A stretch of DNA of 64,000 nt from an uncultured Pelagibacteraceae bacterium (GTDB taxonomy: Bacteria > Pseudomonadota > Alphaproteobacteria > Pelagibacterales > Pelagibacteraceae): assembly GCA_902583295.1 (NCBI GenBank), contig CACHUY010000001.1, forward strand, positions 44,129 through 108,128, given 5' to 3'. The translations under genes and the position numbers were made by a program. This document shows, piece by piece, positions 58,508-64,000 of the stretch (positions are counted from its first letter, which is position 1; each line of letters starts with the position of its first letter). The notes beneath the pieces were generated by a model that saw only the letters and a program-made list of their open reading frames with translations, was not told where the DNA came from and ran no database searches.

Positions 58508-61192
58508 TTAACCTGTATTTTTCATGGCTGCTGATATTCCAGCTATTGATGTTAAAAGAGCATCATTTAAATATTTTTTGTCAGACATTTTTTTATTTTT
58601 TTTAAGTTTAAATATAACTATTGGTTGGATAATATTAAGTACTTCAGAGTATATAGCTCTGACAGTTATTAAAGTTCTGAATTGTTTACGTGTTAAAATA
58701 ATTTCTTTTGTAGTGATTTTTTTATTTAATTTTTTTATTACTTTAAATTGAAATCTAAGTTTTTGTCCAACCCTTTTTAGTGCATTATCTGCTAAATATT
58801 TTTCATAAATTTTTGAAATTTCAGGATCAGCTTTAGTAATTACCATATCAAGAATGTCTAACATTGAATTGAAAAAGGGCCAATTTTTTTCCATGTCTAT
58901 TAAGGTATTTCTAAACTTTTTTATATAAGCATATCTTAAAGCCTCAGCGCTACCTAACCACGCAGGCAACATCAATCTTATTTGTGTCCATGCGAACACC
59001 CAAGGTATAGCTCTTAAACTCCTAATATTATCAACATTTTTTCTTTTAGATGGTCTCGATCCAATTGATAGTTTTCCGAGAGCTGCACTAGGTGTGACAG
59101 TTTTGAAATATTTAATAAATTCTGAGCTTTGATTAATATTTTTTCTATATGAACTTTTAGAAATATCGGACATTTTTTCAATTAGTGATCTCCAGTTTTG
59201 TTTAGGAGTAGGTGGAGGATTTAATGTTGCTTCAGTTACAGCACCTATGTAACTACATAGATTATATTCAGCTATTGGTTCATAGCCATATTTTTGCTGA
59301 ATAACTTCACCCTGATCGGTAATCCTAATCTTTCCATTTACTGAACCTGGAGGTTGCGATCTTAAAGTAGCCTGAATTGGTCCACCACCTCTACCAGGTG
59401 AGCCCCCTCTTCCATGAAAAAAAGTAACATTTACCTTGAATTTTTTTCCTAATTTGACGATTTCTTCTTGGGCTTTGTATTGATGCCAGCTAGCACATAT
59501 TTTTCCTGCATCCTTACTAGAGTCTGAATATCCTATCATTACCTCTTGTCTATTATTAATTAGTTTTCTGTACCATTTTTTCGAAAATAAGTTCTCCATA
59601 ACTGGTTTTGCATTAAGCAAATCATCTAATGTTTCAAATAAAGGTACAACTCTTAATTTATCTTTTATTTTTGCCTCTTTTTGTAGAAATGAAACTGACA
59701 AAATATCTGACACAGACGTAGTCATTGAAATTACATATGCTCCTAAGCACTCTGAGGGTTCATCTGCAAGTATTTTAAAAGTAGACCAAACTTCATTGTT
59801 CTCTTTATTAGAAAATTTAAATTTATTAATATAGCTCTTAGTTGAAGTTAATTTAGATTTTAAAAAATTAATTTTTTCATCTTCAGTGAATTTAAAATAA
59901 TTTTTATTATATTTCTTTTTAACAAATTCAGCAATTAATTGCGTGTGTCGAGAAGACTCTTGTCTTATATCTATTCTAGCTAAATTTATTCCAAAACATT
60001 TTGCTCTTCGCATGAGATCTAGTAGGTCTCCACTTGCAACGTTTTCATTTTGGTTTTGTTCTAAAGATTCTCTTACAACCCTCAAAGGTTTTAAAATTTC
60101 TTCAGTTGAACTTAATAAAATATTTTTATCTAAAGGTGTCTTATTAATAAAATATTGTTCTATAGATCTATGAGTTAGTCTCAATTTATCTCTAAGAGGT
60201 CTTAGAAAAACTCGATATGGTTCAAAAGTTTTACCAACTTTAGAGTTTATTTTTTTTGAACATTTTTTCATTGAGTAGGATCTAATAATTTTAGTCAAAG
60301 ATTTTTCATATAGTTTTGCTGCTTCCCATCTTGATAATAAAATTACTTCTTTAGTAACTTTTGCAGTTACATTAGGATTTCCATCTCTATCTCCACCCAT
60401 CCATGAGCCAAACTGAATTGGATTAAAGTTTTTTGGTAATCCTCTATTCATGTTTTTCAAAAAAATAGAATTTAACCTTCTGTAAACTTTAGGAATTGTG
60501 TCCCACAAACTATCTTCTATAATCGCCAAGCCCCATCTTGCCTCATCAAATGGAGAAGGTTTGGTTCTTTTAAGATCATCAGTGTTCCAAATAATTGTAA
60601 ACTCGTCATGAAGTTGTTTATTTAATTGTGTTAACTTTGATGGATGAGAATTATAAAGATCTCTTTGCTCTAGAATTTCTATAATTTTATGATATTTCTG
60701 AATTAAAGTTCTTCTTTTTACCTCTGTTGGATGGGCAGTTAAAACTATTCCTATATCTAGATTTTTAGCAAGGTTATAAATTTTATTGTTAGATATTTTT
60801 TTATTTTTAAAAAGTTTTTCAAATATCTCTTCAATAAAAATGTTATATTTTAGATTTTTACGCTTAGTTTCATATTCATCTAGATTTCTTGATGTATCAA
60901 CTGACTCGGCTAGATTTATAAAATTAATTAAATGAGTAAATGCTCTAGTTAATCTAAGGGTATCGATTGGATTACTATTTCTTACTGTTTTGACTAGTTT
61001 TTTGAATGAATTTTTATTTTTAAGATTTATTTTATTTACTTTTGATAGCTTTCTAACCTTTTCAGTCAGATTAAAAAACTTAATACCTTCTTGTTCTTTA
61101 ATTACTTCTCCAAGAATATTTCCAAGGTAACGGATATCTTCTCTAAGTAACTTTGTAGGTATTCTTTCATAATAAAGATCTCTTTTTTTCAT
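58508..61192 (-). CDS. ppc: Phosphoenolpyruvate carboxylase
   Basis: 894 residues, normal for a bacterial PEPC that makes oxaloacetate from phosphoenolpyruvate and bicarbonate. LTAHPTEVKRRTL near 152-164 (catalytic His), ADEPSECLG, GYSDSSKDAGKI near 550 (Lys), FFHGRGGSPGRGGGP near 585 (Arg loop) and the C-terminal NTG are in place. The start overlaps the SMP-30 gene by 26 bp. It leads ccdA and the azoreductase gene in a unit. Confidence 0.96.
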   Translation of the reverse strand: MKKRDLYYERIPTKLLREDIRYLGNILGEVIKEQEGIKFFNLTEKVRKLSKVNKINLKNKNSFKKLVKTVRNSNPIDTLRLTRAFTHLINFINLAESVDTSRNLDEYETKRKNLKYNIFIEEIFEKLFKNKKISNNKIYNLAKNLDIGIVLTAHPTEVKRRTLIQKYHKIIEILEQRDLYNSHPSKLTQLNKQLHDEFTIIWNTDDLKRTKPSPFDEARWGLAIIEDSLWDTIPKVYRRLNSIFLKNMNRGLPKNFNPIQFGSWMGGDRDGNPNVTAKVTKEVILLSRWEAAKLYEKSLTKIIRSYSMKKCSKKINSKVGKTFEPYRVFLRPLRDKLRLTHRSIEQYFINKTPLDKNILLSSTEEILKPLRVVRESLEQNQNENVASGDLLDLMRRAKCFGINLARIDIRQESSRHTQLIAEFVKKKYNKNYFKFTEDEKINFLKSKLTSTKSYINKFKFSNKENNEVWSTFKILADEPSECLGAYVISMTTSVSDILSVSFLQKEAKIKDKLRVVPLFETLDDLLNAKPVMENLFSKKWYRKLINNRQEVMIGYSDSSKDAGKICASWHQYKAQEEIVKLGKKFKVNVTFFHGRGGSPGRGGGPIQATLRSQPPGSVNGKIRITDQGEVIQQKYGYEPIAEYNLCSYIGAVTEATLNPPPTPKQNWRSLIEKMSDISKSSYRKNINQSSEFIKYFKTVTPSAALGKLSIGSRPSKRKNVDNIRSLRAIPWVFAWTQIRLMLPAWLGSAEALRYAYIKKFRNTLIDMEKNWPFFNSMLDILDMVITKADPEISKIYEKYLADNALKRVGQKLRFQFKVIKKLNKKITTKEIILTRKQFRTLITVRAIYSEVLNIIQPIVIFKLKKNKKMSDKKYLNDALLTSIAGISAAMKNTG

Positions 61193-62078
61193 CGCTCAAA
61201 ACAAATTTTTTTTGTAAAATTCCTTTTGAATTAGTTTTTACACTAAATAAAGAGCCTGAGTATCTATATTTTCGCAATTCTGCACTGTTCATACCTTTGG
61301 TTGCTGAGGTAACAAAAAGTTCATTATTATTTTTGCCACCAAATGTACAATTGGTAATATTTTTTGCAGGAAATTGAATTCTGTGGATTAACTTTGCTTT
61401 ATTATTAAATACAGAAATACAGGCTCCATGATAATGAGCGACCCATAGATTTTTATTTTTATCTAGAGTCATGCCATCTGGAACTCCTTCTTTATCAGAA
61501 AAAGTTTTAAAAATTTTTTTACTTACAATTTTATTATTTTTATTTATTTTAATTTTATATATTTTTTTTTTTGAACTATCTGTATGGTAAAAATTATATT
61601 GGTCTAAAAATGCTGGTCCATTTGTAATTCTATAGTTTTTATCAACTTTAGTTAATTTTAAATTTTTATCTAATTTATAAAGTGATCCTTTTTCAATTTT
61701 TCTCTCTAGGTTATCCATAGTGCCAAACCATAGATTTCCGGCTGAGTCTGTTTTACCATCATTGGTTCTGTTTAATTTAATATTTGGTTCGGTGAATATT
61801 GATTTTAAAATTTTTTTAGATTTAAGATTTTGAATTCTAATTTCTCCTTGTAATCCCAAAATAAATATATTTTTTTTAACATGGGCTAAAAAACCCACTT
61901 CTTTATTTACCTTAATTTGTTTTTTTTTATTATTTTTAATATTTAAGATGCAGATTTTCTTTTTCTTAATATCTACAAAATAAATAGAATTATGCTCTTT
62001 TACCCATAAGGTGCCCTCACCTAATTTGCATTTAATATTCCAAATAACTCTTGGTTCGGTAGTTCTGATTTTATTCAT
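61167..62078 (-). CDS. SMP-30/gluconolactonase family lactonase
   Basis: A 303-residue six-bladed beta-propeller: KLGEGTLWVKEHNSIYFVDI near 16-35 (metal Glu), NRTNDGKTDSAGNLWFGTM near 103-121 (Asn, Asp region), TNGPAFLDQYNFYHTDSSKK and GVPDGMTLDKNKNLWVAHYH near 198-217 (Asp). These metal-binding positions agree with gluconolactonase. It probably opens a sugar lactone to the acid for the dehydratase encoded upstream (8-bp overlap). Confidence 0.87.
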   Translation of the reverse strand: MNKIRTTEPRVIWNIKCKLGEGTLWVKEHNSIYFVDIKKKKICILNIKNNKKKQIKVNKEVGFLAHVKKNIFILGLQGEIRIQNLKSKKILKSIFTEPNIKLNRTNDGKTDSAGNLWFGTMDNLERKIEKGSLYKLDKNLKLTKVDKNYRITNGPAFLDQYNFYHTDSSKKKIYKIKINKNNKIVSKKIFKTFSDKEGVPDGMTLDKNKNLWVAHYHGACISVFNNKAKLIHRIQFPAKNITNCTFGGKNNNELFVTSATKGMNSAELRKYRYSGSLFSVKTNSKGILQKKFVLSDEKKRSLL

Positions 62079-63243
62079 TTATTTCAAATTCATTTATAAA
62101 ATCTTTGTTAGGAGTAATACCTATGCCAATATTATCAGTTACAGATGCAAATCCATTATTTTCATTTACCTGCTTTAAAATTGAAAAATCTTCATTTGGT
62201 AGATCTGTAATAAAAATATTTTTTTCAGTGGTATCAAATTCCAACATTGATTTAGAGGGAAATAATCCTCCTGGCATATCAGGTTGAGCTGTAAGTAAGT
62301 GTAGATTAACAGCTATACTTATTGCAGACCCCCATACATGATTGATAACTGGGATAAAATTAGCTTGTGCCAAAGCTGAGACTTTTAAATACTCAGTAAT
62401 CCCACCTAAACCGCAAACTTCTGGTTGGGCAATATCAATACAATTATTGGAGATTAATTTGTTCCAACCATATTTTGTAAATTCAGCCTCTCCTCCAGCA
62501 ATACTGGTAGAAATTTTACTTCTTAATTGTCGATAACCTTCATAGTCCTCGGGTGCTACAGGCTCTTCAAACCAAAATATATCTAACTCATCCAATCCTT
62601 TACCAACATAAATAGCATCTTTTAAATTGTATGCATGGTTAGCATCTACCATTAATCTAAAGTCTTTTCCTATGCTTTCTCTAACCGCTTGTACTAATTT
62701 AAGATCTTCCTTTGCACCTAAGCCAATCTTCATCTTCATAGCTTTAAAATTTTTAGACTTGATTTGTTTTGCTTCCTCTTTAAATGAATTGATTAATTCT
62801 TCTGTAGATTTTTTTTGTAACATCATCCCATAACCATAAACCGGAATATGTTCATTACATTTTCCACCTAAAAGTTGATAGAGAGGTACTTTGGATTTTT
62901 TTCCAAGGATGTCCCACAACGCAATATCCACACCCGATAAAGCTTGTATTGGCATTCCTTTTTGACCACTATCTCTTAGAAGGTTGTACACTTTTTGCCA
63001 GATATGTTCTTTATTTAAGGGATCTTCACCAATTATTATTGGCTGGATAACTTTTTCAACAATATACTTATTAGCTAATGCAATATTTCCTGGTCCAAAG
63101 CATTCTCCCCATCCTGTAATACCTTCATCAGTCTTAACCTCCACAAGATGAGCAGTTCTATGTTTATAATATTGTTGAGAGTAACCCAGTTCTTTGTCTA
63201 ACTCATATCTAAGTACATGACTTTTAATAGAAGTTATCTTCAC
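62071..63243 (-). CDS. Enolase superfamily acid-sugar dehydratase (MR subgroup)
   Basis: A 390-residue mandelate racemase/muconate lactonizing protein. The N-terminal cap has GITGWGECFGPG. The barrel has MKMKIGLG (KxK base) near 170, VDANHAYN (Asp), WFEEPVAPEDYE (Glu), AGGEAEFT (Glu), the Asp in DIAQPEVCGLGG and the His in VINHVWGSAI that form the His-Asp dyad. It should dehydrate an aldonic acid such as fuconate, arabinonate or galactonate. The start is GTG at 63243. Confidence 0.87.
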   Translation of the reverse strand: MKITSIKSHVLRYELDKELGYSQQYYKHRTAHLVEVKTDEGITGWGECFGPGNIALANKYIVEKVIQPIIIGEDPLNKEHIWQKVYNLLRDSGQKGMPIQALSGVDIALWDILGKKSKVPLYQLLGGKCNEHIPVYGYGMMLQKKSTEELINSFKEEAKQIKSKNFKAMKMKIGLGAKEDLKLVQAVRESIGKDFRLMVDANHAYNLKDAIYVGKGLDELDIFWFEEPVAPEDYEGYRQLRSKISTSIAGGEAEFTKYGWNKLISNNCIDIAQPEVCGLGGITEYLKVSALAQANFIPVINHVWGSAISIAVNLHLLTAQPDMPGGLFPSKSMLEFDTTEKNIFITDLPNEDFSILKQVNENNGFASVTDNIGIGITPNKDFINEFEINE

Positions 63244-63249
63244 AATTAT

Positions 63250-64000
63250 TTAAAGTGCAACAACTTTAGAGTTTTGCTCACCTAAGTTTTCAATTGATAA
63301 CTTCATTGTGTCTCCAGCTTTTAAAAATTGTTGAGGCTTCATACCCATACCTACACCAGGAGGCGTTCCAGTGGTAATGATATCACCTGGTTGTAAAGAC
63401 ATGTACTTACTTAAATAAGAAACAATAAAGTTTGCATTAAAAATCATTGTATTAGTATTTCCTCTTTGCATTTTTTTTCCATTAACATCTAAACTCATGT
63501 TTAAATTGTTAATATCTGAAATTTCATCTTTCGTTACTAGGTAAGGTCCAATTGGTCCATAAGTATCATGAGATTTTCCTTTAACCCATTGACCCATTTT
63601 TTCTAATTGCCATTCTCTTTCACTAATATCATTGACCAAACAATATCCTAAAATATGTTCTTCAGAGTCACTTTCAGATATATGTTTTGTCTCTTTTCCA
63701 ATAATAATTCCTAGCTCAACTTCCCAATCAAGTTTTTTGGATCCTGACACAATTTCAATATCATCATTAGGACCATTAATGCAGCTTGTAGCTTTCATAA
63801 ACACTATTGGTTCAGACGGTGCTTCTGCACCAGTTTCTGCAGCATGATCAGAAAAATTTAATCCAATTGCAATAAACTTACCTGGCTTAGTTATACATGA
63901 TCCAATCCTCTCACTACTTGATATTTCAGGAAGTGAAGATAGATCAGCATTTTGTAGTTTAGAAATAGTTTCAAAATTTAAATGATGAGGATTTAAATCT
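63250..64000 (-). CDS. Fumarylacetoacetate hydrolase family protein, 5' end beyond the right edge
   Basis: The frame stays open from 63250 to the window end, about 250 codons, so the N-terminus is missing. It contains IGLNFSDHAAETG, PIVFMKATSCINGPNDDIEI, DWEVELGIIIGKET (metal Glu residues), NDISEREWQ, GKSHDTYGPIGPYL and GDIITTGTPPGVGMG, the FAH-fold metal-site motifs. It resembles 2,4-diketo-3-deoxyfuconate hydrolases and other diketo acid hydrolases. Together with the lactonase and dehydratase genes it makes a non-phosphorylating acid-sugar route. Confidence 0.85.
   Translation of the reverse strand, partial: DLNPHHLNFETISKLQNADLSSLPEISSSERIGSCITKPGKFIAIGLNFSDHAAETGAEAPSEPIVFMKATSCINGPNDDIEIVSGSKKLDWEVELGIIIGKETKHISESDSEEHILGYCLVNDISEREWQLEKMGQWVKGKSHDTYGPIGPYLVTKDEISDINNLNMSLDVNGKKMQRGNTNTMIFNANFIVSYLSKYMSLQPGDIITTGTPPGVGMGMKPQQFLKAGDTMKLSIENLGEQNSKVVAL

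Noticed and set aside
1..64000. CRISPR arrays, insertion sequences, prophage, integrase or toxin-antitoxin loci
   Set aside because: No regularly spaced repeats, transposase, integrase or phage structural motifs were seen on either strand; all long frames are explained by metabolic or transport genes.

Overview
The window looks like a piece of a SAR11-type (Pelagibacterales) marine alphaproteobacterial chromosome. The DNA is very AT-rich by eye and spacers are short, with many 1-11 bp overlaps. There are no insertion sequences, prophage genes or CRISPR arrays. The content suits a streamlined ocean heterotroph: TRAP and TTT tripartite transporters, taurine uptake with taurine:pyruvate aminotransferase and alanine dehydrogenase, a dimethylglycine/sarcosine dehydrogenase, and K/N/I-rich proteins. 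This assignment is inference from gene content; I could not search a database.

Layout. 1-3.6 kb: a methyltransferase cut by the left edge, then nrdB and nrdA with candidate NrdR boxes. 3.6-12.8 kb: phosphohexomutase and a minus-strand block with malonyl-CoA decarboxylase, a TauE-like exporter, dusA and a TRAP transporter, divergent from a class III CoA-transferase. 12.7-20.2 kb: rpoZ, an MFS carrier, small oxidoreductases, a GYD protein, aldehyde dehydrogenase plus DUF779, a tautomerase with the full cis-CaaD catalytic set, gamma-carbonic anhydrase and a redoxin. 20.2-26.9 kb: two glycosyltransferases around a tctCBA transporter and an AbrB-type membrane protein. 26.9-31.5 kb: a polar amino acid ABC transporter without its ATPase, a SpeD-SpeE fusion, an MTA nucleosidase-like protein, apt and a tRNA with anticodon CAU. 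31.5-47.2 kb: methylated-amine and sulfonate metabolism (dimethylglycine dehydrogenase, ald, tpa, tauABC, an Ldh2-type dehydrogenase, a tandem winged-helix protein, pta and a HisD/HpsN-like dehydrogenase). 47.3-51.4 kb: msrB, rhodanese, LysE, VOC, cysE-cysK and a membrane protein. 51.6-56.3 kb: a run of twelve very small genes followed by an SMR-like protein and a DUF2798 protein. 56.3-64 kb: an inositol-monophosphatase-family phosphatase, azoreductase, ccdA, ppc, and a lactonase / enolase-superfamily dehydratase / FAH hydrolase set cut by the right edge.

How the parts fit. The polyamine block closes a loop: spermidine synthase makes methylthioadenosine, the nucleosidase frees adenine, and Apt recovers it as AMP. 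The sulfonate block could take taurine, and perhaps DHPS, towards sulfoacetaldehyde, and Pta would turn acetyl phosphate into acetyl-CoA; the C-S lyase Xsc is not in the window. All four binding-protein/permease junctions carry a strong hairpin, three of them with a U tract. The most intriguing region is the small-protein operon at 51.6-55.7 kb. It encodes NTF2-like, cupin and likely alpha-beta-barrel proteins plus three probably exported proteins, is bracketed by two NTF2-like paralogues, and has no enzyme of known role.
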